Below, one piece after another: positions 44,207-54,282 of a stretch of DNA of 64,000 nt. Both the position numbers and the translations under genes were made by a program. The first letter of the stretch is position 1. Each line of letters begins with the position of its first letter. The DNA is from Cordylochernes scorpioides (Eukaryota > Arthropoda > Arachnida > Pseudoscorpiones > Chernetidae), in assembly GCA_030710605.1 (NCBI GenBank), contig CP092870.1, positions 56,629,532 to 56,693,531 of the forward strand, given 5' to 3'. The notes beneath the pieces were generated by a model. The model had not been told where the DNA came from. It saw only the letters and a list, made by a program, of their open reading frames with translations, and searched no databases.

Positions 44207-44842
44207 CTAGCGGATGTACCCGGCTTCGCCCGGGTTTTACCCGAGTAAAGGTTTGTCTAACGAACATTTGTTAAAACAATTCTCTATAAACTTATAAAAA
44301 AGAATAAAAGATATATTTTGATAATTTGAAACTCGTAAATTTGAATCTCTCGATAAAGTGAACATTTTCCCCGGTCCCTTGAAAAATACTCGATAAGTTG
44401 AATAAAATCAATATTAAATTGTTCCCTCGGTAATTGGAAGTTAAAGGAATAGTATCTTGCCTTGGAATTGTATCATTATTCTTGTCTCAAATAAATTGCC
44501 GTGTCATCCTGAATTTTGTCTTTCCAAATTTTCTACATTACAAAATCATCATTTTATCTATTCTCCCAATACATATGTTGTAGATAAATGATAAAACTAA
44601 CTTTGACTTGTGCGCAATTAATAAGTATAAAATCTTACTTTTGATAAATAATCATCATCATTTAGTTAAATCTACAAATCTGCAAATAACTCTAAGGATA
44701 TTCAAGATATTCAAAAAAATATTTTTCAAAAACCTTCCCGGGGATATACCTAATAATATCCCAACATTTCACGGCGATTGGATGTATGGTTTTTGAATCT
44801 ATAGAGTACAGACAGACAGACATTTAATTTTATATATATAGA
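44207..44842 (-). mobile_element. Helitron, array member 4
   Basis: CTAG at 44207, GA (TC on the minus strand) at 44841-44842. The next element's CTAG starts at 44843 with no spacer, giving the head-to-tail junction CTAG|TCTATATATA on the minus strand. Confidence 0.8.
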
Positions 44843-45751
44843 CTAGCGGACGTACCTGGCTTCGCCCGAGGTTTTACCCGAGTAAAGGTTTGTCTAGCGA
44901 ACATTTGTTAAAACAATTCTCTAAAAACCTATTTAAAAAAAAAGATATATTTTGATAATTTGAAACTCGTAAATTTGAATCTCTCGATAAAGTGAATATT
45001 TTTTCCCGGTCCCTGTGTGCCGTGTCATCCTGAATTTTGTCTTTCCTAATTTTCTACATTAGAAAATCAGTTTTATCTAGTGAACATTTTTTTCCGTGTC
45101 ACATTGCCGTGTCATCCTGAGATAATCTTACTTTTGATAAATAATATTTAAGATAACAAACTTAGTGATAAGAAAACTTGTTATCATCGTCACAATGGGG
45201 GCGCTGCTTGCGAGTTAAATCTACAAATCTGCAAATAACTCTAAGGATATTCAAGATATTCAGGAAATTATTTTTCAAAAACCTTCCCGGTGATATACCT
45301 AATAATATCCCAAAATTTCACGGCGATTGGATGTATGGTTTTTGAATCTATAGAGTACAGACAAACAGACAGACATTCAATTTTATATACAAGGTATGTC
45401 CCATAAGTTCCCGGACTGGGTCCATAAAAAAATAAATAAATGAAAAATGTAAATGAATTTGACTGTTTATTATAGAAAAAAATATATCTGGCTACACGGT
45501 GGTACCAATATCGAGGCGGTACGTGCACGCGCCCCAAAGTTATTCTAATTTATTTAAAGGTTACACATAGCGCTGCGGCGATTTTACGATGGAACGAAAA
45601 TTGAAGCAGAAGATTTGCATAGAATTTTGTGTGAAACTTCAAATATCAGCAACCGAAACCTTTTAAATGCTTATTAAAGCATTCCCCAAAGAGAACAATT
45701 GTTTTTGAATGGCATTCTAGATTTAAAGCTGGCAGAATTTCCATTGAAGAT

Positions 45752-45955
45752 TGTTGAAGTTTGAGATTGAATCAAGGAATAAAAGGATTATTTATTAAAC
45801 AAAGTAACTTAAAACAAGATGTTAAAGTAACAACATTTTTAAAGGCAAGTAGATAGTGATGTGTTGACGTCGACCGCAGCGCCGCCACGGCCGTTGATTG
45901 GTGGATCCCCCACGCCATTGGCTCCACGCCAATCTTTGGATCGCTTATTCCAACA
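45752..45955 (-). repeat. copia 3' LTR
   Basis: TG...CA ends. On the minus strand the polypurine tract GATCGAGAGGGAG (45956-45968) lies directly upstream. The gag reading frame ends inside this LTR. Confidence 0.9.
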
Positions 45956-47009
45956 CTCCCTCTCGATCCAAAATGTTCAGTAGACCTCTTAAGTAGATTG
46001 GATGATCACTGGTGAACGGCGTGTAGGTCTTGAACCACTCTCGTCGAAATGTCATGCTGCAGCTTGCACCGCTGTCAGCATACCAAATATCATTGGGCTC
46101 TACTTGATTATCGCACAAAATAAGTCCATAATCACTTGAACTTCCTTTTGAATCATGAAGATTTTTGGATTTATTTTTCTCATTAGCTAATCTTTTTCTA
46201 CATTCGCGGCTCCAATGTCCAATTTTGTGACAATAGTGGCATTTAGTGTTCTTCTTGGCATCTTGAAAAGAACGTTGTGTATCTTTAGGCTTCGTTCGTG
46301 CTTGCCTGTGTAATAAGGCCTCATCTTGTTTAGAAGAACCGCTTTGTTGATTCCTTGTTTCTTCAATCAAAAGTCTTGCAGTTAAATTGTTAAGAGTTTG
46401 AGCTTTCGGATCTAACGATTCCCACGCTGCAACAAAGTAGCGCATACTCGAAGGCAAAGTATTTAAAATTTTTGCTACCTTTTGATCTTCCGTTATGGTT
46501 CCGCCCATTTGTGAAATTTGTGCAGAAATATTTTCAATTTTTGCTATGTAATCACTTATTGTTTCCGATGTCAATCGTGCATCGAAGAATTGCTGCCAAA
46601 GTAGGCCAATAGTAAATTCGGATTTTTGTTCATGAATAGCAAGTAATTTCTGCCACATTTGTGAAGCGGAAGTACAGTTCATCAGGGGCTGAAGAAACCT
46701 TAATTCGATTGCCTGTGATAATAACATCCTTGCCTTAACGTCCTTTGATTTCCAATTCTGTAGTGAACTTTCAGAGTTACTGTCGGAGGAAACAACATTC
46801 GGCTTTATTTCTAAGCCTTCCAATAATTCTAGTAATTTTTGCTGTTCCATAAGAAGCCTGAATTGGAATTTCCATAGTGAAAAGTTTTCACCATTAAAAA
46901 CTTTAATCCTTGAAAGACAATCTTCGCTCATCTTCTTTGTCTTGGAATTGGCCAACGACAAAAAGAAACTAGGGTTATGGTTGGCGGTTGACGCCTTAAC
47001 TTCGAGCAA
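45945..47009 (-). CDS. gag: copia Gag fused to a protease stub
   Basis: 354 codons, intact. Residues ~28-240 are the UBN2/copia gag domain (FNGENFSLWKFQFRLLMEQQ). A CCHC knuckle follows (CHYCHKIGHWSREC, ~265-280). Then the start of the aspartic protease with its catalytic DSGAS (WYADSGASCSMTF). The frame then jumps to RGLLNILDREGVLE, which looks like the C-terminal end of the copia RNase H, and stops in the LTR. Thus most of protease, integrase and reverse transcriptase were deleted in frame. It could still make capsid and depend on another copy for polymerase. An upstream ATG at 46926 (MSEDCLSRIKVF) is a plausible start and may be the true one. Confidence 0.85.
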   Translation of the reverse strand: MLEVKASTANHNPSFFLSLANSKTKKMSEDCLSRIKVFNGENFSLWKFQFRLLMEQQKLLELLEGLEIKPNVVSSDSNSESSLQNWKSKDVKARMLLSQAIELRFLQPLMNCTSASQMWQKLLAIHEQKSEFTIGLLWQQFFDARLTSETISDYIAKIENISAQISQMGGTITEDQKVAKILNTLPSSMRYFVAAWESLDPKAQTLNNLTARLLIEETRNQQSGSSKQDEALLHRQARTKPKDTQRSFQDAKKNTKCHYCHKIGHWSRECRKRLANEKNKSKNLHDSKGSSSDYGLILCDNQVEPNDIWYADSGASCSMTFRREWFKTYTPFTSDHPIYLRGLLNILDREGVLE

Positions 47010-47060
47010 AACAAAGGCTTACTCACTGCTGGCAGTTAATCCTTTTAGGCGCAGTGGAAG

Positions 47061-47078
47061 CGTGCTAGGCCCATAACC
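47061..47078 (-). other. copia primer-binding site (tRNA-iMet internal)
   Basis: Directly after the 5' LTR the minus strand reads GGTTATGGGCCTAGCACG, complementary to the anticodon stem-loop of initiator tRNA-Met (CTGGGCCCATAACC), the half-tRNA priming known for Drosophila copia. Confidence 0.8.
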
Positions 47079-47281
47079 TGTTGAAGTTTGAGATTGAATC
47101 AAGGAATAAAAGGATTATTTATTAAACAAAGTAACTTAAAACAAGATGTTAAAGTAGCAACATTTTAAAGGCAAGTAGATAGTGATGTGTTGACGTCGAC
47201 CGCAGCGCCGCCACGGCCGTTGATTGGTGGATCCCCCACGCCATTGGCTCCACGCCAATCTTTGGATCGCTTATTCCAACA
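47079..47281 (-). repeat. copia 5' LTR
   Basis: Near-identical partner of 45752-45955. Confidence 0.9.
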
Positions 47282-48246
47282 AAGATGATCTTCGTCAAGG
47301 ACGCCCAAAAATTTCAAAGGACTGATGCAAATGTGCAAAAAATCAGCGATTTGATAAAAGAAAATCCTCGAACCACTTTGCTGGAGCTAGAGCAAGACAC
47401 AGGCATCTCTAAAACAACGATTGGAAGGATCGTAACCAAATCAAAAAGACTCCTGCAAAATTCATCCCAAGATTCCTCACTAATGAGCAAAAACTGTGTC
47501 GGCTTGCAACCTGTGAGGACATGTTGGAAATGACAAGAACGGATCCGGAATGGAAAGACAAGATAATCACAGGCTACGAGACATGGGTCTATGGCTATGA
47601 TCCTGAAACCAAGCATCAATCTGCCGAGTGGAGATGTCAGGGTGAGCTTAGACCCAAAAAATCCAGATTATTGAAATCCAGAAACAAGGTGTTGCTGGTC
47701 GCTTTTTTGGATAAAAAGGGCATTTTTTATCACGAGTATCTTCCTGCAGGCCAAACAGTTATCAAGGATATGTATTTGGGCATTCTTCGCCGTCTAAGGG
47801 AAGCGATTCGAAAAAAAAGGCCAGAAAAATGGACTAATGGTGGCTGGATCCTACACCATGACAATGCTCGCCCTCACACAGCGCACTTGATGACTAGCTT
47901 TTTGGCGAAAAACGGGACACAAATCCTACTTCAACCACCCTATTTCCCAGACATCGCACCAAATGACTTTTTCCTCTTCCCCAAACTTAAATCAGTTCTA
48001 AAAGGAAGACATTTTGACACCAGGGATGACATAATAGAAAAAAATCGCCGTTAGCATTGAAGAGCATTCCAAAAGAGGCTTATAAAAACTGTTTCGACAA
48101 TTGGGAGAAACGATGGCGCTGGTGCGTTGAAGCAAGGGGGGATTACTTTGAAAAGTTTTAATAAAAAATTTTTTAAAAAATCTTACCTTTTTTTTTATGG
48201 ACCCAGTCCGGGAATTTATGGGACATACCTTGTATATAGATTTATA

Positions 48247-48934
48247 CTAGCGGATGTACCCGGCTTCGCCCGGGGTTTTACCAGAGTAAAGGTTTGTCTA
48301 ACGAACATTTGTTAAAACAATTCTCTATAAACTTATAAAAAAAGATATATTTTGACAATTTGAAACTCGTAAATTTGAATCTCTCGATAAAGTGAGCATT
48401 TTTTCCCGGTCCCTGTGTGCCGTGTCATCTTGAATTTTGTCTTTCCTAAATTTCTACATTACAAAATCATCGTTTTATCTAGTGAACATTTTCCCCCGTC
48501 ACTTGAAAAATACTCGATAAGTTGAATAAAAAAAATCAATATTAATTGGTTCCCTCGGTCATTGGAAGTTAAAGGAATAGTATCTTCGCCTTGGAATTGT
48601 ATCATTATTCGTGTCTCAAATAAATTGCCGTGTCATCCTGAGATAATCTTACTTTTGATAAATAATCTTTAAGATAATAAACTTAGTGATAATAAAACTT
48701 ATAGATAAAAAAACTTGCTATCATCGTCGCAATGGTGGCGCTGCTTGCGAGTTAAATCTACAAATCTGCAAATAACTCTAAGGATATTCAAGATATTCAA
48801 GAAATTATTTTTCAGAAACCTTGCCAGTACTATGCTAAATAATTTCCAAAAGTTTCATGGCGTTTTAATGAGTGGTTTGGTCAGGCATAAAGGACAGACA
48901 CACACACACATACATTCATTTTTATATATATAGA
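48247..48934 (-). mobile_element. Helitron, array member 6
   Basis: CTAG at 48247 with ggcttcgcccggggttttac hairpin; 5' leader tacatacattcatttttat-like ending near 48934. It follows member 5 after six bases. Confidence 0.75.
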
Positions 48935-49216
48935 TAGATAGATATAAATATACAATGTAACGAATATTATTATCATTATTATCATAATATTCTGTGTGTT
49001 CCGGAATATTATTATCAATAATATTCGTTAGGCAAACTTCCACTCGGATAAAACCCGGGCGAAGCCGGGTACACATCCGCTAGTATATATATATATATAA
49101 TATCTTCATAAAAATCGAATCAGCAGAGAGAAGATTTGTTCGGAAAATATTTTTATCAAATATTCGTTAGGCTAACTTTCGAGTAAAATCCAGGCGAAGC
49201 CGAGTACATTAGCTAG
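48935..49216 (+). mobile_element. Two plus-strand Helitron 3' ends
   Basis: 48935-49083 ends acccgggcgaagccgggtac...CTAG (49080-49083) and is the inverse of sequence at 41427-41545. 49084-49216 ends aggcgaagccgagtac...CTAG (49213-49216) and resembles 52185-52321. The change of orientation marks the end of the minus-strand array. Confidence 0.65.
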
Positions 49217-49533
49217 TTTGGCTGATATTTTAACAGCATATAGAATTGAATCTGGAAAAACGTATAGGAAAATCTTCAAGGCTTCTATCTCGAGTATCCT
49301 TGGAGAGATTAACAAATTATTAACAAATTTTCCCATTTCACTCGCAACCAGCGCCTCACTGCGGTAACTGAGAGAAGTAAAGTTGGGGAAGAATGGACCA
49401 AGTGGGGCGATGGGGATTGGTGGAGCGAAACGTTTCACAAGATTGACCTTGAGTGACATAATGACGGCGTAGGGGCAAAAAATCACTGGCTATCATTTTA
49501 TGTATATATCAAATTTAAAATATCTTCTATATA
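49217..49533. other. No gene recognised
   Basis: Moderately GC-richer stretch (caccagcgcctcactgcgg reads on one strand) resembling internal Helitron sequence. Nothing firm. Confidence 0.35.
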
Positions 49534-50951
49534 CACTGCGTGACATTGAAAATGGAAAACCAAGAAATAGTGGCCAGAAAGTGATGAAACTCGGCAGACA
49601 GAGAGAGACAGGGACGAACAATAAGTGATCTTTATTTCAAAATGATAGTCATGATACAGAGCGAGAACGGCGTCGGCTTAGTAGCAAGTAGGACCACTGC
49701 GGACGGCGATGCACGCAGCAACACGTCTAGGTAGAGAGTCAATCAGAGTACGGATGGCGTCCTGAGGGATGGCTCTCCATTCCCTCTCAACCATTTGCCA
49801 CAGTTCGTCTTCTGAACGCGGCTGTGGCAAGGCATGCAAACGGCGTCCAATGATGTCCCAGACGTGCTCGAATGGTGAGAGATCAGGAGAGTACGGTGGC
49901 CAGGGAAGCATCTGTACATCTTGCAGAGCTTGTTGGCTAATGCGAGCAGTGTGCGGTCGGGCGTTATCCTGCTGATAAAGAGCATTGGGTACCCCCTGAA
50001 GGTAGGGGAGTGTCACCGGTCGCAGCACATCATCAACGTATCGTTGGGCCGTCATAGTGCCCTGAATACGAAGTAAAGGTGACCTGGAATCATACGCGAT
50101 TGCGCCCCAAACCATGATTCCACGTTGTCGCACGGTGGGGCGTTCCACAATTGCTGCCGGATTGGACCTTTCTCCACGTCGACGCCACACGCGTACACGG
50201 CGACTATCGCTGGACAAGCAGAAACGCGACTCATCTGAGAACACGACCCTGTGCCATTCCGTCATCCACGTCGATCTAGCCCGGCACCATTCCAAACGTT
50301 GGCGCCTATTCGGTGGGGTCAATGGCAGTCTTCTTAGCGGACGGCATGAGTGCAAGCCATTAGCAACCAATCGACGGGAAATGGTTCTGGTCGAGATGGA
50401 ATGATCTAGGGTGTCTTGCACATGTTGCAGGATGCCGGTACAAGTGGCTTGTGGGGCCGCCACTGCTTGTCGAAGGATACGCCGATCCACACGTGCTGAC
50501 GTCACTCTGGTTGCACCGACATTCCTATAAATTGCCACATTTCCTTGTTCCAACCATCTTCTGCACAGTCGGTGCACCGTGGACGCGCCAAGGTGTGTAT
50601 CAGCTGCGATTTGACGTATGGACCAACCTGCCCTTTTCAGTCCGATCACCATGCCCCTCGAAAAAGCGTCTGTCTGCTTGAACTGCCTCCGTTTACGATG
50701 ACCTGGCATTCTCTGTTATTACACGTGTCTTTTGACACAAGAACAAATTTCTACAATGATTTTCCCTGAAGAAATAGCGACACGAATACTGTCCTTTCTG
50801 CAAGTTCCTTCCCTTATATCTTACTCCATGTGCGCACGAGAGCTGCGCATTTTACATCATTTGCATAACTCGGTTAGGCGCGTCTACCCTGAAATTTGCA
50901 TAATTTTTTGGCCACTATTTCTTGGTGTTCCATTTTCAATGTCACGCAGTG
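49534..50951 (-). mobile_element. Intact Tc1-type transposon
   Basis: 1418 bp with 44-bp terminal inverted repeats (cactgcgtgacattgaaaat ... agtggcca, one mismatch) and TA duplications at 49532-49533 and 50952-50953. One uninterrupted transposase gene. It sits at the 5' edge of the Helitron remnant starting at 50952. Confidence 0.93.
49678..50709 (-). CDS. Tc1-type transposase, full length
   Basis: 343 codons without stops. Residues ~10-120 hold paired helix-turn-helix DNA-binding domains (MVIGLKRAGWSIRQIAADTH, STVHRLCRRWLEQ, LRRLPLTPPNRR). The catalytic domain has FSDESRF (first Asp), GIMVWGAIAYDSR, YQQDNARPHTAR (second Asp) and SPDLSPFEHVWD (Glu). I count 32 residues between the second Asp and Glu, two fewer than the classical DD34E of Tc1. 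The ORF lies 144 bp from the left terminus and 242 bp from the right. All catalytic residues, both TIRs and both TAs are intact, so it may be active. Confidence 0.93.
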   Translation of the reverse strand: MPGHRKRRQFKQTDAFSRGMVIGLKRAGWSIRQIAADTHLGASTVHRLCRRWLEQGNVAIYRNVGATRVTSARVDRRILRQAVAAPQATCTGILQHVQDTLDHSISTRTISRRLVANGLHSCRPLRRLPLTPPNRRQRLEWCRARSTWMTEWHRVVFSDESRFCLSSDSRRVRVWRRRGERSNPAAIVERPTVRQRGIMVWGAIAYDSRSPLLRIQGTMTAQRYVDDVLRPVTLPYLQGVPNALYQQDNARPHTARISQQALQDVQMLPWPPYSPDLSPFEHVWDIIGRRLHALPQPRSEDELWQMVEREWRAIPQDAIRTLIDSLPRRVAACIAVRSGPTCY

Positions 50952-51782
50952 TATATATAAATGAATGTTTGTATGTTTGTTTAAATGTCCGGTATACAAA
51001 TTCGCAGTAGTTCACTAATTCAAACCAAAATTTCCATACATAGGTTATAAAATACGGGGAAGACGATAGGCTATTTTAAAAATATATATATAAATCAATT
51101 TTTAAAACTATATATTTTTAGTCAGAAAATGATGATGACGATATTGTTGTATCATGTTTGATTATCAGATACAAAATTATATCGGGAAAAATTCCTAAAA
51201 GCAGAGACCACGGGTGAAACCAGTTCATTATTTTGTACGCAGGAACAAAATTCTAACAGAAAAACATTCATTCGAGCAGAAAACAAAAGCCAGATCATCT
51301 TTCTATAAAAATATCGCTTCTCAGACCAAAAGTTTGGAGCGGGACGTTTCTGGTTCAAATCACATAAATAGGTACCGCTCAGCAAGAGCAACCTAGTTCA
51401 TTATAATTGAACAATGAATAATATGTGAAGGTTATTCACATATTAAACAAAATTTAAACGCGGGATTCAATCCCGGTTCATGACTGTCGGGAATCGAGGG
51501 GGTTACCCACTCGTCCACCGCGGGACGTTTCACAAGAGTGACATCCACGACGCCAATTTATAATTGTAACAAATAGTATTTGAAAATCAAAATAATATAA
51601 TTTTCAAATATCGTTGTGAAAATTTACATATTTATTTTTATATTTTAAAAACACACAAAGTTTGGAGCGGGACGTTTCACAAAAGTGACATCCACGGTGC
51701 CAATTTATAATTGTAACGAATAGTATTTGAATAAAAACATTTAATCGGGTAAACCCCGGGTGTTGCCCGAGTCATTCGGCCA
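50952..51782 (+). mobile_element. Helitron remnant containing a SINE
   Basis: 5' leader tatataaatgaatgtttgta with tgtccggtatacaaattcgc (also in 22960-23317, inverted). The 3' end near 51770 reads ccccgggtgttgcccgagtc then attcggcca, with CTAG lost. Interior blocks (gagcgggacgtttc, caatttataattgtaac) are shared with 32690-32870 and 43465. It carries a tRNA-like SINE and a U2 trace. Confidence 0.6.
51413..51520 (-). repeat. tRNA-like SINE, copy 2
   Basis: Minus strand: GGTGGACGAGTGGGTAA (A-box-like, as in tRNA-Ser) to GGGATTGAATCCCG (B-box-like), then a shared tail ttaatatgtgaataacct. Matches 55212-55317 closely. Confidence 0.6.
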
Positions 51783-51805
51783 ATATATATATATATATAA
51801 ATATA

Positions 51806-52184
51806 TGTTGAAATATATTCCTATGTCTCTATGTGTTGTATAGTTATAGTGTAATTGCCAGAAATAAAATTTGGAGTGAGTAACAGCAGGCGCCAGGATA
51901 GGAAAAGGTCCGAAAACATGTTGGGGCTCCAAGGTGTGTCCCCTTCTTGCTCAAACAGATGAGTCCGCTTTGAGACACGATGATTGACAGACCCCTCTAC
52001 ACAGACCTGCCTTGACTGGTGTCGGCTTCACCTACTCTCTCGCCATCTCTATGGTGACATCCAACATGTCTTGTTCTTTGGTGCAATACATTCACGCCTG
52101 AAACCACTCAGAACATTTAGGCCACAACAACTGCATTTAACCAACACACTACAGTCATCGTACAGAATCGACTACCTTACAACA
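51806..52184. repeat. Candidate solo LTR
   Basis: 379 bp beginning TGTTG and ending CAACA, as in copia-type LTRs, with an aataaaa polyadenylation signal near 51865 and a GC-richer body unlike the AT-rich Helitron DNA around it. Flanks are (TA)-rich, so a target duplication cannot be judged. No internal element is attached. Confidence 0.55.
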
Positions 52185-52321
52185 TATATATTATATAATG
52201 TCTTCATAAAAATCTAATCATCAGAAAGAGGATATTTGCTCGGAAAATATTTTTTAACAAATATTCGTTAGGCTAACTTTCACTCGAGTAAAATTCGGGC
52301 GAAGCCGAGTATATCCGCTAG
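52185..52321 (+). mobile_element. Helitron 3' end
   Basis: Ends ttcgggcgaagccgagtata, tccgCTAG|T. It continues the element interrupted by the solo LTR. Confidence 0.6.
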
Positions 52322-53244
52322 TTTATTATAAATTAAACATTTTTAAATATTTAAAAAATAAATTTCAAATCATCTTATTCTGTTTAATTAATTAATGCTT
52401 TAAATATATCTGACCATACTTGTTTTGAATTAAATCACCTCTTTTAAGGCAATTTTTTTAAAGTGTCTTTTTCTTTTCTGTGTCATGTATACAAAACCTT
52501 AATACTTTCGGTAAGTAATTATTCTTTTTAGTTAAGAATAGTTAAGAATACTTTGGGGCATACATTTTTGAAAATTATTTTAAAAAAACATATCGTGGTT
52601 AAGGTTAGTTTATGACTGTCACTATTTTTCTTTTAAGGTGCTAATTTTTATTTTATTTTATAATCACTTTTTCATATATAAAAAGTGTAGTGTGTCGATT
52701 TATAAAGCCCAGCGATGGCCCAGAAAAGTATATCAAAGTTAGTTTTTATTAGTATTACGTATTAGCTACATTTTTATAGGATGTCGATAAAGGAAGATAA
52801 AAGGACAACACCCTAGAATGTCCATTGGGTTCTGATTGACTTCCGCTGATCTACCGCGCCACGTAGCGGTGGCCATCCGTACTATTTTCAGGCCCCGCTT
52901 GTATGTTTACCGACGGCGTGGTCTGTCATCCCAGTAGGCTGGAAGGATGTCTCTCGGCTCCCATAAAAGTAACGAGGAAAGTTTTTGTCTATTTTGTAAT
53001 TGTCAAATACCTTGTTGACAAATATTATTGTTACCAAACAAAATTACGAAACTTCTATTTTAAATATAACAATTTTCGTTGATCAATCTTGAAGAAAATT
53101 CAAGTTTCCCATAAATTAATATTGGTAAATTTTATAATTTTATTTTAATATGCATACATTTACAATCCAGTTAATTTTTTTAACACTTTAACAAAAATAT
53201 TTCAATCTGCTAAGAATTAGAAAAGTTTTACTCTAGTTTTAAAA
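52322..53244. other. No gene recognised
   Basis: Mostly AT-rich. 52800-52990 is distinctly GC-richer (gatctaccgcgccacgtag, tttaccgacggcgtggtctg) and looks like a discrete module of unknown origin. Confidence 0.4.
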
Positions 53245-53941
53245 TCTATATATATAAAAATGAATGTATGTGTGTCTGTTTGTTTGTTTGTCCTTTATGC
53301 CTGACCAAACCACTCATTGGATCGCCATGAAACTTTGGTAAGTTATTTAGTATAGTACTGGGAAGGTTTCTAGCAAATAAAATTTTTGAAATAACTTTTC
53401 GCCTAGAAATAATCAAGATAAATATTCTAATTTATCTGTTATAATTCAACAATCTGCTCTAAATATTATCATGATGATACGATGATTTTGTAATGTAGAA
53501 AATTAGGAAAGACAAAATTCAGGATGACACGGCAATTTATTTGAGACAAGAATAATGATACAATTCAAAGGCAAGATACTATTCCTTTAACTTCCAATTA
53601 CCGAGGGAACCAATTAATATTGATTTTATTCAACTTATCGAGTATTTTTCAAGGGACCGGGAAAAAATGTTCACTTTATCGAGAGATTCGTTAAACAAAC
53701 CTTTACTCGGTTAAAACCCGGGCGAAGCCGGGTACATCCATACAAGAATAATGATACAATTCCAAGGCAAGATACTATTCCTTTAACTTCCAATTACCGA
53801 GGGAACCAATTAATATTGATTTTATTCAACTTATCGAGTATTTTTCAAGGGACCGGGAAAAAAATGTTCACTTTATCGAGAGATTCGTTAGACAAACTTT
53901 TACTCGGGTAAAACCCGGGCGAAGCCGGGTACGTCCGCTAG
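53245..53941 (+). mobile_element. Complete non-autonomous Helitron
   Basis: A|TCTATATATATAAAAATG at the left and hairpin acccgggcgaagccgggt + 8 bases + CTAG|T at the right. A ~200-bp 3'-terminal block, including the hairpin, is duplicated (53537-53738 and 53741-53933), so it carries two tandem 3' ends, the first lacking CTAG. Confidence 0.85.
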
Positions 53942-53997
53942 TTATCTTATAACCTTCTGTACAATGTATTTTTGAATTTCGTATATAAAAAAGAATA

Positions 53998-54282
53998 CAC
54001 ATATCCCACGATTTACACCGTAGATACGTTCCTGAGAAAAACGTGTAAATCGGGGGATAGGTGTACACAGAAATAAAAATAAAATGCATTGACAGGTTAA
54101 AATATGTAGTCAGCACATAAGCTCGGGATTCCTCGTGAGATGTGTACACAGCGCATGTATTCAATCACAGTAGCATTAGTATAGTGCGATAAAAACAAAA
54201 ACAAAAAAAAAAAACTTATTTGGAAAACAGTGTGAAAGCAAAAACGTGTAAAACCAGTACCGTGTAAATCGGGGGATAGGTG
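53998..54282 (+). mobile_element. Tigger-derived MITE
   Basis: 285 bp flanked by TA. The right end reads gtgtaaatcgggggataggt, and the left is its degraded inverse. Internal gcattgacaggttaaaatat is shared with the Tigger at 37712. Confidence 0.8.

Larger units (their letters stand above)
45752..47281 (-). mobile_element. Non-autonomous copia (Ty1) retrotransposon
   Basis: Two LTRs (45752-45955 and 47079-47281, 204 and 203 bp) differing by about one base and one T indel, both TGTTG...CAACA, flanked by the 5-bp target duplication AAGAT (45747-45751 and 47282-47286). The primer-binding site and polypurine tract are present, but the coding region holds gag only. Near-identical LTRs mean a recent insertion. 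Confidence 0.93.
45589..48054 (+). pseudogene. mariner transposase, split and mutated
   Basis: The 5' part (45589-45751) encodes MERKLKQKICIEFCVKL, slips frame, then reads EWHSRFKAGRISIED up to the copia insertion. The 3' part (47282-48054) continues DLRQGRPKISKTD-like sequence and the catalytic core. The first catalytic position reads TGYETW where TGDETW is expected (Asp to Tyr). The second is HHDNARPHTA and the third APNDFFLFP, with 34 residues between (DD34D, mariner). Also broken by an internal frameshift near 47470-47520. Inactive. Confidence 0.88.
45390..48232 (+). mobile_element. mariner transposon containing a copia insertion
   Basis: Terminal inverted repeats caaggtatgtcccataa...ttcccggactgggtcc at both ends with TA target duplication (45388-45389, 48233-48234). 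Excluding the copia insert it is about 1.31 kb, the normal mariner size. Confidence 0.9.
44843..48240 (-). mobile_element. Helitron, array member 5, split by mariner
   Basis: CTAG at 44843; its 5' terminus (tatata..GA) is interrupted at TA by the mariner 45390-48232 and finishes at 48240. Without the insert it is about 555 bp and matches member 4. Confidence 0.75.
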
